Counted from the stretch's first letter, positions 48,977 through 58,067 are shown. The stretch: DNA of 64,000 bases from Pseudomonas brassicacearum subsp. neoaurantiaca (GCF_013608025.1 NZ_VDLV01000037.1:65546-129545), one strand, 5' to 3'. Numbers and translations: made by a program. Notes: a model not told the origin generated them from the sequence alone.

Positions 48977-49888
48977 GTGGCGTCCTATTCCCTGCGTCAG
49001 TTGAAGTATTTCGTCACCACCGTGGAATGTGGCAGCGTCGCCGAAGCCTCTCGCAAGCTGTACATCGCCCAGCCGTCGATTGCCACGGCGGTCAAAGGCC
49101 TGGAAGACAGTTTCGGCGTGCAGTTGCTGATCCGTCATCACGCCCAGGGCGTCTCCCTGACCCCCGCCGGTGCGCGGTTCTATCGCAAGGCCCAGGAGCT
49201 GTTGCGCATGGCCCGGGAGTTCGAGCAGAACGCGTTGGCGGACAATGATGTGGTCAGTGGTCAGATCGATATCGGCTGCTTCGAAACCGTCGCCCCGCTT
49301 TACTTGCCAAGGCTGATCGCGGGTTTTCGCGAGCGCTTTCCTGGCGTGGAAATTCGTGTGCAAGATGGCGAGCAACAGGAACTGGTCCAAGGCTTGACCG
49401 GTGGACGTTTCGACCTGGCGATTTTCTATGAGCACGACCTCGACAGCACGATCGAAACCGAAGCACTCACGGCGCCGCAACGACCTTATGCATTGCTGCC
49501 GGCAGGGCATCGCTTCGCCAATCAAACGCAGGTATCGCTTCGCGACCTGGTGCTTGAACCGATGATCCTGTTGGACGTGCAGCCCAGCCGTACCTATTTC
49601 GTCAGCATTTTCGAGGAGCTGGGCCTGACGCCGAACATCGTCTTCAGCTCGCCCTCCATCGAAATGGTGCGCGGCATGGTCGGCCAGGGATTTGGCTTCG
49701 CCGTACTGGTGACCCGCCCGCAATCGACCTGCACCTACGACGGACAGCACGTGGCCTGCGTCAGCATCGCCGAGGACGTGACCGGTTCGGCACTGGTGGC
49801 CGGTTGGCTCAAGCGCGCGCACCTGACCAAGCCGGCGCAGTTGTTCGTGGATTATTGCAAGGAGCAGTTCACGGAGTGGTTGGCGTAG
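48977..49888 (+). CDS. LysR-family transcriptional regulator
   Basis: A 303-residue LysR protein starting at GTG 48977. The winged helix has SLRQLKYFVTTVECGSVAEA and YIAQPSIATAVKGLEDSFGV. The effector domain contains IDIGCFETVAPLYLPRLIAG, GRFDLAIFYEHDLDSTIETE and GMVGQGFGFAVLVTRPQST. It resembles regulators of nitrogen and amino-acid-type catabolic loci. It is upstream of the convergent periplasmic binding protein, from which it is separated by a REPIN, and so may regulate the monooxygenase/deacylase operon whose genes end at 50066. That link is positional only. Confidence 0.86.
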   Translation: MASYSLRQLKYFVTTVECGSVAEASRKLYIAQPSIATAVKGLEDSFGVQLLIRHHAQGVSLTPAGARFYRKAQELLRMAREFEQNALADNDVVSGQIDIGCFETVAPLYLPRLIAGFRERFPGVEIRVQDGEQQELVQGLTGGRFDLAIFYEHDLDSTIETEALTAPQRPYALLPAGHRFANQTQVSLRDLVLEPMILLDVQPSRTYFVSIFEELGLTPNIVFSSPSIEMVRGMVGQGFGFAVLVTRPQSTCTYDGQHVACVSIAEDVTGSALVAGWLKRAHLTKPAQLFVDYCKEQFTEWLA

Positions 49889-49908
49889 GCCGGCGAGCCT
49901 CATACCCC

Positions 49909-50038
49909 GTGGCGAGGGAGCTTGCTCCCGCTGGGCTGCGCAGCAGCCCCAAAAACCTGACGCGGTCCACCTGATACACCACGATCACAGGGTAAAGGGG
50001 GCGCTTCGCACCCCAGCGGGAGCAAGCTCCCTCGCCAC
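49909..50038. repeat. REPIN, family 1
   Basis: The left unit contains GGGAGCTTGCTCCCGC and the right unit GCGGGAGCAAGCTCCC, with GTGGCGA/TCGCCAC flanks and about 82 bases between. It lies in the convergent gap between the LysR gene and the binding-protein gene and may also act as a barrier to read-through. Confidence 0.87.
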
Positions 50039-50065
50039 AAGAGCGGTTCGATATTAGGTCGGATA

Positions 50066-51106
50066 CTAGCGAGCCGCCCAGGCGTTGAAACGCTGCTCCA
50101 GCTCCTCGCCATGATCGACCCAGAACTCCGCATCCACGGCCTGCGCCTGCGCCAGGTTGGCCTCGGCGGTGGGCAGTTGATCACGGACTTCGGCGGGCAA
50201 CAGACCCAGCGTCTGCCGATGCACCGGTCCGTAGGGGATGTTCTCCGAGAAGACTTTCTGCGGCTGCGGCTGACTGGCGAAGGCAATGAATTTCTCTGCC
50301 AAAGCCTTGTTAGGCGTGCCTTTGACCACCGCCCAATACTCTGGGTCATACAGGCTCTGCGGCCAGACGATGCTCAGTTTCATGCCTTCCTTCTGTGCCG
50401 AGGCGATGCGACCGTTGTAAGCGGCGCTCATCGCTACGTCCCCGGCCACCAGCCATTGCGCAGGCTGGGCGCCCGCCTCCCACCACTGGATATTCGGCTT
50501 GATCTGGTCCAGCTTGGCGAACGCCCGTGTGACACCTTCCGGAGTGTTCAAGACCTTGTACACGTCCTCGGTCTTGACGCCATCCGCCAGCAAGGCGATT
50601 TCCAAGGTGTACTTGGCGCCCTTGCGCAAACCGCGCTTGCCCGGGTACTCCTTCACGTTCCAGAAGTCCGCCCAGGACGTCGGCGCCTTGGCGAGTTTGC
50701 TCTGGTCATAAGCCAGGACCATCGACCAGACATACGTTGCCACGCCGCATTCAGTGAGCGCCCCCGGAACGAAATCCCCGGGCTTGCCGATGGCCGCCGG
50801 ATCGAGTCTTTCGAACAAGCCCTCCTCACAACCACGCAGCAGCTCGGGACTTTCCACTTCGACCACGTCCCAACTGGTGTGCCCGGCCGCGACCATCGCC
50901 TTGATCTTCGACAGCTCGCCGTTGTATTCGCCCGCCACGATGTTTCCCGCACCGCTGGCGTTGAAGGGTTGGAAGTAGGCCTTGTCCTGGGCCAACTTGG
51001 TGGCGCCGCCGAATGAGATCACGGTCAGGCTTTGTGGCGCGGCCAGGACGCTGGTGCTCAGCAACGCCACGGCACACGCAATGTTGCAACGCAAGGATCT
51101 GGACAT
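50066..51106 (-). CDS. Periplasmic substrate-binding protein of polyamine/opine type (PotD-like)
   Basis: A 346-residue precursor. A signal peptide (MSRSLRCNIACAVALLSTSV ending in LAA before PQSL) is followed by LTVISFGGATKLAQDKAYFQ, AAGHTSWDVVEVESPELLRG and the hinge YVWSMVLAYDQSKLAKAPTS. Further segments are WWEAGAQPAQWLVAGDVAMS and AAYNGRIASAQKEGMKLSIV. This matches the SBP_bac_8/PotD-type family that binds polyamines and other cationic amines or small organic acids. No ATPase or permease gene lies next to it in the window, so the rest of the transporter must be elsewhere or shared. A 104-base gap separates it from the deacylase gene on the same strand, with which it may be co-transcribed. 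Confidence 0.8.
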   Translation of the reverse strand: MSRSLRCNIACAVALLSTSVLAAPQSLTVISFGGATKLAQDKAYFQPFNASGAGNIVAGEYNGELSKIKAMVAAGHTSWDVVEVESPELLRGCEEGLFERLDPAAIGKPGDFVPGALTECGVATYVWSMVLAYDQSKLAKAPTSWADFWNVKEYPGKRGLRKGAKYTLEIALLADGVKTEDVYKVLNTPEGVTRAFAKLDQIKPNIQWWEAGAQPAQWLVAGDVAMSAAYNGRIASAQKEGMKLSIVWPQSLYDPEYWAVVKGTPNKALAEKFIAFASQPQPQKVFSENIPYGPVHRQTLGLLPAEVRDQLPTAEANLAQAQAVDAEFWVDHGEELEQRFNAWAAR

Positions 51107-51210
51107 GAATCGGTTCCTCGGAAATGCCGGCTCGCCCGCACGAGTCGGCGACGGGACTCAAAAGTGACCGTAAGCGCGGGCGGCGTGGTCTACAGCGATT
51201 ACAAAACTGT

Positions 51211-52389
51211 TCATCCTGGGTCCCGTCCATCGGGCGCGCTCAGGTGAATCGCCAGGCGATCCATCAACCGGTCACAGCCGGCCATCTGCTCGACGCTCAC
51301 GTACTCGTCGGGCTTGTGGCCCTGATCCATGCTGCCGGGACCGCAGACCACCGTCGCGATGCCGGCCTGATGGAACAACCCACCTTCGGTGCCGAACGCC
51401 ACGGTGCCAAAGGCGTCGCTGCCACACAGCCGGGCCACCAGGCGCGCCGCTTCGCTGTCCGGCGAAGTCGCCAGGCCGGGGTAGGCCGACAAAGGCTCGA
51501 AACGGATCGCGGTGTCGGCGTGAACCGCCCGCATTCTGGGCAGCAGCGCTTGTTCGGCGTAGTCCTGCAATTTCTCCACCACCTTCTGCGGGACGAAGTC
51601 CGGCAAGGCACGCACTTCAAAGTCGAAGCGGCAATCGGCGGGGACGATATTCAGCGCCGTGCCGCCCTGGATCACGCCAACCTGCACCGTCGAATAGGCC
51701 GGGTCGAAGCGCGCATCGTGTCGCGAAGGCTCGGCCAGTTCCGCGCCAATCTCACCCAGATGACCGATCAGGCGCGCGGCTTGCTCGATGGCGTTGACTC
51801 CGTGAGGCGCATAGGCGGAATGACAAGGCGCGCCCTTGACGTGGCAACGCATCGCCAACTTGCCTTTGTGGCCCAGCACCGGTTGCAACTCAGTGGGCTC
51901 ACCGATCAGGCACAAGGCCGGCTTTGGAACCCGTTGTGGCAGGACTTCCAGCAGACCGCGCACGCCCAGGCAACCGACTTCCTCGTCATAAGAGAACGCC
52001 AGGTGTACAGGGCGCGTTAACGGGCTGGCGAGGAACGTCGGCACCGCCGCGAGCACGGAAGCCAGGTAGCCCTTCATGTCCGCCGTACCGCGACCGAACA
52101 ACTTGCCGTCCCGCTCGCTCAAGCGGAACGGTTCGACCGTCCAGGCCTGCCCATCCACCGGCACCACATCGGTATGCCCGGACAACACCACACCGCCCGG
52201 CACCGACGGGCCGATGCTCGCCAACAGGTTGGCCTTGGTCCGCTCGGCGTTATAAATGAGCTCGCTGCTCACGCCCAGCCCGTGCAGGTAATCGCGTACG
52301 AACTCGATCAACGCCAGGTTTGAATCGCGGCTGACCGTGGCAAAGCCCACCAGTTTGGCGAGCAGTGCGCAACTGCGCAGCTCACTCAT
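51211..52389 (-). CDS. ArgE/DapE-family N-acyl-amino acid deacylase
   Basis: A 392-residue M20 metallohydrolase. The first metal-binding/catalytic segment is VVLSGHTDVVPVDGQAWTVE (His and Asp), followed by FGRGTADMKGYLASVLAAVP (second Asp), FSYDEEVGCLGVRGLLEVL (Glu-Glu) and GEPTELQPVLGHKGKLAMRC. The closing His is in GPGSMDQGHKPDEYVSVEQM. This is the acetylornithine deacetylase type, but context suggests hydrolysis of another N-acyl substrate. ATG 52389 overlaps the DUF1028 stop by eight bases; the longer open frame to 52428 is not used. It forms an operon with the DUF1028, RidA and flavin monooxygenase genes. Confidence 0.87.
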   Translation of the reverse strand: MSELRSCALLAKLVGFATVSRDSNLALIEFVRDYLHGLGVSSELIYNAERTKANLLASIGPSVPGGVVLSGHTDVVPVDGQAWTVEPFRLSERDGKLFGRGTADMKGYLASVLAAVPTFLASPLTRPVHLAFSYDEEVGCLGVRGLLEVLPQRVPKPALCLIGEPTELQPVLGHKGKLAMRCHVKGAPCHSAYAPHGVNAIEQAARLIGHLGEIGAELAEPSRHDARFDPAYSTVQVGVIQGGTALNIVPADCRFDFEVRALPDFVPQKVVEKLQDYAEQALLPRMRAVHADTAIRFEPLSAYPGLATSPDSEAARLVARLCGSDAFGTVAFGTEGGLFHQAGIATVVCGPGSMDQGHKPDEYVSVEQMAGCDRLMDRLAIHLSAPDGRDPG

Positions 52390-53056
52390 CGCCCGGCACC
52401 CCATAGCTGGGCGCCTGGGTTGGATCAAGGGCGCGGGTCAGGTAGTCCTGCAATTGCGGCTGATAGGCGAGCCAGAGTTTTTCCAATTCGCCGATGGGGT
52501 TTTCATCCGCCCAATCGACCCGCAGATCGACGATCGGCCAGGTCAGGTCGTCCACCACCGACAACGCTGCCGAATGCACCGCCCCGGCTTCGCCACCTGC
52601 GGCCTGTCCCGCCTGCAGTGCGCCCAGCAGGCGTGACGCGAGGCTGCCTTCGCCCTGCTCGAATGCCGCGACCATGGCGGCGATGACCCCATCGCCCGCC
52701 AGCAGGTTGCCGGCCGCCACACATTGCTCACCAACCACGGCGCCGTGGACGCCCAACGCATGGCGACCACTGAACACCGCCGTACGCCCCTGTGCATCCA
52801 CCACGGCAACCTGGCGATACTCGCTGTAGCCGTTGCGCGCCAGGGCCCGATCCAGTGCCTCTTGGGCCATGGAACCTGCGGCCAATTCGTCGAGGATCTG
52901 CGGCCCCAGCGCAGGCAATGTGATGTTCTGGCTCGACACCGCGCCCACCCCGGCCCGCAGCCAGGGGCAACGGGCGCCGACGGCAATGCTCGACGAGCTG
53001 ATGGCGATGCCCAGCTGGCCGGTTTCGGCGCAGCGTCCGACGATGGAAAACGTCAT
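52382..53056 (-). CDS. DUF1028 (Ntn-hydrolase-like) protein
   Basis: A 224-residue DUF1028 protein beginning MTFSIVGRCAETGQLGIAIS, with ARCPWLRAGVGAVSSQNITL, ALGVHGAVVGEQCVAAGNLL and SVVDDLTWPIVDLRVDWADE. The family has the Ntn-hydrolase fold and is often found with RidA and M20 hydrolases in amino-acid or purine-type catabolic loci. Activity is not established, though amidase-like hydrolysis is expected. It lies ten bases after the RidA gene and overlaps the start of the deacylase gene, so translation is coupled. No signal peptide is apparent. Confidence 0.87.
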   Translation of the reverse strand: MTFSIVGRCAETGQLGIAISSSSIAVGARCPWLRAGVGAVSSQNITLPALGPQILDELAAGSMAQEALDRALARNGYSEYRQVAVVDAQGRTAVFSGRHALGVHGAVVGEQCVAAGNLLAGDGVIAAMVAAFEQGEGSLASRLLGALQAGQAAGGEAGAVHSAALSVVDDLTWPIVDLRVDWADENPIGELEKLWLAYQPQLQDYLTRALDPTQAPSYGVPGDE

Positions 53057-53066
53057 GTCGTGCTCC

Positions 53067-53477
53067 TTATTCGGGGATGACCGCGATCACGTCGATTTCC
53101 ATCAGCCACTGCGGCTGGCCGAGGGCGCTGACCACCAGCCCGGTGGAAATCGGGAATACGCCCTTGAGCCATTTACCGACCTCCTGATACACCGGCTCGC
53201 GGTAGCGCGGGTCGATCAGGTAAGTGGTGGTCTTGACGATGTGGCTCAGGTCGCTGCCGGCTTCTTCCAGCAATTGCTTGACGTTGCGCATGGCCTGCTC
53301 GGCCTGGGCACGCGGGTCGCCGAGGCCGACCAACTGGCCGTCGAAATCGGTGCCCACCTGTCCTCGGACATACACGGTGTTGCCAGCGCGCACGGCCTGG
53401 CACAGGTCGTTGTCCAGGGTCTGGTTCGGGTAGGTGTCCTTGGTGTTGAACATGCGGATGCGAGTATGAGTAGGCAT
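53067..53477 (-). CDS. RidA-family (YjgF/YER057c) protein
   Basis: A 136-residue RidA-superfamily protein with RIRMFNTKDTYPNQTLDNDL, CQAVRAGNTVYVRGQVGTDF, QLVGLGDPRAQAEQAMRNVK and STGLVVSALGQPQWLMEIDV. Canonical RidA is a 2-aminoacrylate deaminase with Arg105 binding the carboxylate. Here the equivalent region (LVVSALGQPQWLMEIDVIAV) lacks that Arg, so it belongs to one of the other Rid subfamilies, perhaps acting on a different enamine/imine or binding a ligand. ATG 53477 is used (the ORF start at 53480 is TTG). Its ATG overlaps the stop of the flavin monooxygenase gene (TGATG), proving tight coupling. Confidence 0.82.
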   Translation of the reverse strand: MPTHTRIRMFNTKDTYPNQTLDNDLCQAVRAGNTVYVRGQVGTDFDGQLVGLGDPRAQAEQAMRNVKQLLEEAGSDLSHIVKTTTYLIDPRYREPVYQEVGKWLKGVFPISTGLVVSALGQPQWLMEIDVIAVIPE

Positions 53478-54781
53478 CAACGAACTCCCGTCAGGCTGGT
53501 TTTCAAAGGTTGCGAATCACGTTGGGATGCATCGCGGTAGTCGAAGTACGTGCGCTGTTTGACGATGTGCTCGGTGATATGCCGAGCGTCGTGCCACACG
53601 CCCCAGATGAACGCCGAGCCGCGCCGCGAGAGCCATGGCAGGCCGACAAAATAGAGGCCCGGCTCGTTGCTCACGCCGCGCTGATGCCGAGGCTTGCCGT
53701 CGGCTTTCAGCACATCGACGTTCAGCCAGCTGTAGTCCACCGAATACCCGGTGGCCCAGATGATGGTCGTGACGCCCGCTTCGACCAGGTCCAATGCCAG
53801 GATCGGATCGGTCATGCATTCAGGATCAGGCAACAACCGGCGCGCCTCGGGCTCGGGCGGCAGGTCCAGGCCATTGCGCTCGATATAGGCATCGGCGGCG
53901 TCAAGCAAGGCCAGGTAGTTTTCATCACCACGGGCGATGTTCTCGGCCAGGTTGGACTCGAAACTCACCAGGCTGCCGTCGAACGCCCGGGTCAGGCCCA
54001 CCAGCGTGATGCCTTCGTGGGCCAGCCGACGAAAGTCCACGGTGTGGCCGCCCCGCGCGCCACTCACGGCGATGGTGACGTGCTCCTTGCCCGGCTTGAC
54101 CGCTTCGGCATCCCACTCGCCCAGCACCCCCAGCCACCAGCAGAAATCCCGGTTGCGATAGGCGCGTGGTGGGCGATCGTGAGCCCCCACCGAGAGATAG
54201 ACCTGCTTGCCGGCGCGCTGCAATTCATCGGCAATCTGCACTCCCGACGATCCTGCACCGACCACCAGCACGGCACCTTCGGCCAACTGCGGGGGGTTGC
54301 GGTATTGCGCCGAATGAATCTGCGTGACCGTGGCCATTTCAGGCGCGATAGGCGGGATGACGGGGCGCTGGAAAGGACCGGTGGCGACCACCACATTTCT
54401 GGCTTCGATCAGGCCGTCCGACGTATCAACGGTAAACCCCGGACGACCGACAGTGCGCTCGACCTTGCGCACTTCCACCCCGGTGCGGATCGGCGCATTG
54501 AATTTGCGGGCATAGGCCTCGAAGTACTCGGCCACCTGGTCCTTGGAAGCAAAGGCATCGGGATCCAGGCCGGCGAATTCGAGGCCGGGAAAGCGGTCAT
54601 GCCAGGCCGGGCCGTTGGCGACCAGCGAATCCCAGCGCGACGTGCGCCAGGCCTCGGCGATGCGGTTGCGCTCGACCACCAGGTGCGGCACGCCTTGGCG
54701 GCTCAAATGTTCACTCATGGCGACACCGGCCTGGCCGGCACCTATTACAAGCGTATCGATGCGTAGGGTTTCAACGGGCAT
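53477..54781 (-). CDS. Flavin-dependent monooxygenase (FMO/YUCCA-like)
   Basis: A 434-residue two-dinucleotide-domain flavoprotein. It shows the FAD motif TLVIGAGQAGVAMSEHLSRQ, the NADP motif AVLVVGAGSSGVQIADELQR and the ATG-like VVVATGPFQRP, VTTIIWATGYSVDYSWLN and NEPGLYFVGLPWLSRRGSA segments. Such single-component monooxygenases N- or S-oxygenate or Baeyer-Villiger-oxidise small substrates. It is the first gene of the operon followed by RidA, DUF1028 and the deacylase. Together they could oxidise an amine or heterocycle, handle the reactive imine and cleave an amide. The upstream 237-base gap to the LysR gene at 55019 would hold the promoter. Confidence 0.87.
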   Translation of the reverse strand: MPVETLRIDTLVIGAGQAGVAMSEHLSRQGVPHLVVERNRIAEAWRTSRWDSLVANGPAWHDRFPGLEFAGLDPDAFASKDQVAEYFEAYARKFNAPIRTGVEVRKVERTVGRPGFTVDTSDGLIEARNVVVATGPFQRPVIPPIAPEMATVTQIHSAQYRNPPQLAEGAVLVVGAGSSGVQIADELQRAGKQVYLSVGAHDRPPRAYRNRDFCWWLGVLGEWDAEAVKPGKEHVTIAVSGARGGHTVDFRRLAHEGITLVGLTRAFDGSLVSFESNLAENIARGDENYLALLDAADAYIERNGLDLPPEPEARRLLPDPECMTDPILALDLVEAGVTTIIWATGYSVDYSWLNVDVLKADGKPRHQRGVSNEPGLYFVGLPWLSRRGSAFIWGVWHDARHITEHIVKQRTYFDYRDASQRDSQPLKTSLTGVR

Positions 54782-55018
54782 GTCTGGGCACTTCCGGCAG
54801 TGGGTTTGGCTCAGGTCGGCGCAGTGCCGCCTCGGGTTTCGGTTTCTTGTTATTCTGCGATTTCAGCTATCGAAATGAGCTGTCGAGGCGATTGTGTTGG
54901 CAGGCGGGAATTTGCGAAACGAGGGTTTTTGTTGTGGCTGGGAAGGAAAAAACTGCTCGGTCCGGCGTTGCGCCAACCGAGGGCAATCCTAGGTTCAAAA
55001 AGTACCGAAAAGGTGCAT

Positions 55019-55939
55019 TCAGCTAGGCCGGGCGGGGAACGCCTTGAGCTCGAGCTTCTCCATCACCAGCGCAATGAATGCCGAGACCGCCAAGGGCAGT
55101 TGCCGTCGGCTTGGGTAGAGCACGTTCAGGCCGAAGCCGCTGCGTTGGTACTGCGGCAGTACGCGCACCAACCGGCCAGCCTCCAGGTCCATGGCGCTCA
55201 GGGCCGACGGCAACACGGCGATGCCCAGGCCCGCCACCGCTGCCTTGCGTAACGCCTGGGCGGTGTTGGCGTTGAAGCGGCTGGGTATCTGCACTTCCAC
55301 TTCATGGCCATCCGGACCGATGAGTTGCCACTGGCTCAGTCCACTGGGATGGGGAAAGTTCACGCTGTAGTGCCGAGCCAAGTCGTCCAACGACGTCGGC
55401 ATGCCCCACCCAGCGATGTAGGCCGGACTGGCCACCATGCCGTCGCTGGCATTGCTGATCAGTTGCCGGCCGACATACCCCGAGTCCTGCAACGCGCCGC
55501 CTCGAAACGCGACATCGACGCGATCGGCGATCAAGTCGACCCGGGAATCACTGAGCACAAAATCGAGTTGCACCCGCGGATGCGCGGCGAGGAAGTCGGC
55601 AATCCATTCCATCGGGAAGAAATCGAAGAAGTCCGCCATCGCGGCGATCCGCACCAGGCCGGCCGGTTCGTCGCTGCCATGCATCAAGGCCTGGCCCGCG
55701 TCGATCAAGCCGTCCACCGCGCCCCCGCAACGCTCATAGAATCCCTCGCCCACGTGGGTCAACGTGAGCTTGCGGGTGGAGCGCTGTAACAACCTTGAGC
55801 CCAGTTGCACTTCCAATTGCTGGACACGCCGGCTCACGGTGTTCGAAGGCATGCCCAAGCGCCTGGCCGCTTCGGCAAAACTGCCGCTGCGCACCACTTG
55901 GACAAACAGCGCCACGTCGTTCAAGTCCAGCATCGACAT
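55019..55939 (-). CDS. LysR-family transcriptional regulator (divergent from pirin gene)
   Basis: A 306-residue LysR protein with the N-terminal DVALFVQVVRSGSFAEAARR, LGMPSNTVSRRVQQLEVQLG and QRSTRKLTLTHVGEGFYERC. The effector domain is of the CrgA/DsdC-type cluster, with AFRGGALQDSGYVGRQLISN and VSAFIALVMEKLELKAFPAR. It is transcribed divergently from a pirin gene and an old-yellow-enzyme alkene reductase gene, the common arrangement for LysR-regulated electrophile-response genes. The 112-base gap to 56052 is the shared promoter region. An alternative start at 55933 would shorten it by two residues. Confidence 0.87.
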   Translation of the reverse strand: MSMLDLNDVALFVQVVRSGSFAEAARRLGMPSNTVSRRVQQLEVQLGSRLLQRSTRKLTLTHVGEGFYERCGGAVDGLIDAGQALMHGSDEPAGLVRIAAMADFFDFFPMEWIADFLAAHPRVQLDFVLSDSRVDLIADRVDVAFRGGALQDSGYVGRQLISNASDGMVASPAYIAGWGMPTSLDDLARHYSVNFPHPSGLSQWQLIGPDGHEVEVQIPSRFNANTAQALRKAAVAGLGIAVLPSALSAMDLEAGRLVRVLPQYQRSGFGLNVLYPSRRQLPLAVSAFIALVMEKLELKAFPARPS

Positions 55940-56051
55940 TCCTTCGTTTATTGGATGAGTTCAATCCGATTGTATCGGCTAATCAAGCCATTGGAAGCCG
56001 CTTACTCTTTGCCCATCGAAACCAACGTCTCCAGAACGGCGAGGACCTTTC

Positions 56052-56891
56052 ATGAACAGCATCGTCGCGACGCCACCGCGCGCCATCGTCCACCGCACCC
56101 GTGGCAGCAGTCATGGCCCCATCATCCGGCTCATGAGCCCCGGCGACTTGGGTCAATTGTGCAAACCTTTCGTGTTCCTCGATCTGTTCGAATTAAGCGC
56201 CAAAGGCATGCCACGCGGCTTCGGCATGCACCCTCATTCCGGGATCGCGACGCTGACCTACATGATCGAGGGCGAAGTGGTCTACGAGGACACCACCGGC
56301 AAATCCGGCACGCTACCGAGTGGCGGCATGGAATGGATGCAAGCCGGCAACGGCGTATGGCATGACGCCCGGCCCGTTGGCGGCTCGCCCATACGCGGGT
56401 TTCAACTCTGGGTAGCGTTGCCGCCCGACCAGGAGAATGCCCCGGCCCACAGCGTCTATCTCGCCCCCTCCGAGATTCCTCGGGACGGTCCGGCGTTGGT
56501 CCTGCTCGGCCAATACGGCGCCGCGCGCAGCAGCGTCGCCGCACCCGCCGGCATGAACTACCTGGCCGTGCAGCTCAAGGACAAAGAGCGCTGGCGCTAC
56601 ACACCGCCGGCAGGCCACGACGTTGCGTGGCTGGCCGTGAACAGCGGCAGCCTCGACGCGGGCGCAAATGTCGCTGCCGGTGAGATGGTGGTCTTCCAGG
56701 TCTGCGCCACAGCCATCGACATCGTTGCCCGGGGCGCGACCTCCTTCGTGCTCGGTTCGGCGGTCAAGCATCCCCACGACCTGGTGATGGGTCACTACTC
56801 AGTCCACACCAGCGAGGCGGCGCTGGAACAGGGCGAAAGCGAAATCCGCCGCATCGGCGCCCAGTTGAAACAACAAGGGCGGCTGGCCTAG
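56052..56891 (+). CDS. Pirin family protein
   Basis: A 279-residue double-cupin pirin. Metal ligands are in GFGMHPHSGIATLTYMIEGE (His-x-His), and ESTTGK-like DTTGKSGTLPSGGMEWMQAG followed by GNGVWHDARPVGGS supplies the others. The second cupin begins near residue 170. Pirins act as quercetinase-type dioxygenases or redox-sensing partners. It is 46 bases upstream of the alkene reductase gene, same strand, and divergent from a LysR gene, suggesting co-regulation in a quinone or electrophile response. A GAGGA-like site precedes ATG 56052. Confidence 0.87.
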   Translation: MNSIVATPPRAIVHRTRGSSHGPIIRLMSPGDLGQLCKPFVFLDLFELSAKGMPRGFGMHPHSGIATLTYMIEGEVVYEDTTGKSGTLPSGGMEWMQAGNGVWHDARPVGGSPIRGFQLWVALPPDQENAPAHSVYLAPSEIPRDGPALVLLGQYGAARSSVAAPAGMNYLAVQLKDKERWRYTPPAGHDVAWLAVNSGSLDAGANVAAGEMVVFQVCATAIDIVARGATSFVLGSAVKHPHDLVMGHYSVHTSEAALEQGESEIRRIGAQLKQQGRLA

Positions 56892-56937
56892 CCGTCCCTC
56901 GATCTCCATTTCCATTCCTGTTAATCAAAGGTGCCTC

Positions 56938-58014
56938 ATGAGCCACATCGGTCTTGATCTTCTGCTGTCACGCGTCCAGGTTGGCAAGCTGTCCCTGAAA
57001 AACCGCATGGTCATGGCCCCCATGACCCGCAGCCGCGCAGGTGACAGCGATGTCGCGACGCCGCTCATGGCCGAGTATTACAGCCAGCGGGCCAGCGCCG
57101 GCCTAATCGTTACCGAAGGCTCGCAGGTTTCGGCCCAAGGCAAGGGCTACCTGCGCACCCCCGGGATTTTCACCAGCCAGCAAGTCGCCAGCTGGAAACA
57201 GGTGACCGACGCTGTTCACGCCCAAGGTGGGCAAATCTACTTGCAACTCTGGCACGTGGGCCGGTTGTCCCATTCCCTGGTCCAGGCTGACGGCGCCCTG
57301 CCCGTGGCCCCGTCGGCGATCAAGGCCGACGGTGAAATCTATACCGCCGAAGGCCTCAAGCCCTATGAATTGCCCCGGGCCCTGGCGCTGGATGAAATCC
57401 CTAGCGTGGTCGATGATTTCCGCAAGGCCGCCCTCAACGCCAAGCTCGCCGGTTTCGATGGAGTGGAGATTCACGGTGCCAACGGCTACCTGATCGACCA
57501 GTTCCTGCGTGACGGCACCAACCAGCGCACCGATGCCTACGGCGGCTCGATCGAGAACCGCGCACGCTTCCTCAAGGAAGTGGTCGAGTCGGTGATCGAG
57601 GTGTTCGGCGCCAGCCGCGTTGGCGTTCGCCTGTCGCCGATCTTCAGCTATTTCTCGATGAGCGACAGCCATCCCCAGGCAACTTTCGACCACGCGGCCC
57701 GGATGCTCAGCCGCTATGGCCTGGCTTACCTGCACATTGTGGAACTGGGCGAAGGCCCGTTCGATTTCCTCGAACTCAAGCGGCGCTTTGGCGGGCCGTA
57801 CATTGCCAACGGCGGCTACAGCGCTGAACGTGCGAGCATGGCGATCAGCCAGGGCTCGGCGGACTTGGTGGCGTTTGGCACACCGTTCCTGGCGAATCCG
57901 GACCTGGTGGAGCGTTTCAGGTTGGGTGAGGCGTTGAACGCGGCAGATCCAGCCACGTTCTATCAGGGCGAAGAAGCGGGTTATACGGATTATCCGAGCC
58001 TGCCCACGCAATAA
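56938..58014 (+). CDS. Old-yellow-enzyme family alkene reductase (NemA-like)
   Basis: A 358-residue FMN-dependent ene-reductase. It shows LKNRMVMAPMTRSRAGDSDV, VTEGSQVSAQGKGYLRTPGI, QLWHVGRLSHSLVQADGALP, the His/Asn substrate pair in VEIHGANGYLIDQFLRDGTN with the catalytic Tyr in the GYLID segment, and YGGSIENRARFLKEVVESVI. The C-terminal phosphate-binding part is GGPYIANGGYSAERASMAIS. It reduces activated alkenes, nitro compounds or quinones with NAD(P)H. It follows the pirin gene closely, with AAAGGTG before the ATG. Confidence 0.9.
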   Translation: MSHIGLDLLLSRVQVGKLSLKNRMVMAPMTRSRAGDSDVATPLMAEYYSQRASAGLIVTEGSQVSAQGKGYLRTPGIFTSQQVASWKQVTDAVHAQGGQIYLQLWHVGRLSHSLVQADGALPVAPSAIKADGEIYTAEGLKPYELPRALALDEIPSVVDDFRKAALNAKLAGFDGVEIHGANGYLIDQFLRDGTNQRTDAYGGSIENRARFLKEVVESVIEVFGASRVGVRLSPIFSYFSMSDSHPQATFDHAARMLSRYGLAYLHIVELGEGPFDFLELKRRFGGPYIANGGYSAERASMAISQGSADLVAFGTPFLANPDLVERFRLGEALNAADPATFYQGEEAGYTDYPSLPTQ

Positions 58015-58067
58015 AGGCAGGCACACAGCGGGGCGCATGGAAGCGCTCCATTGCTCGCCACCTTGAG

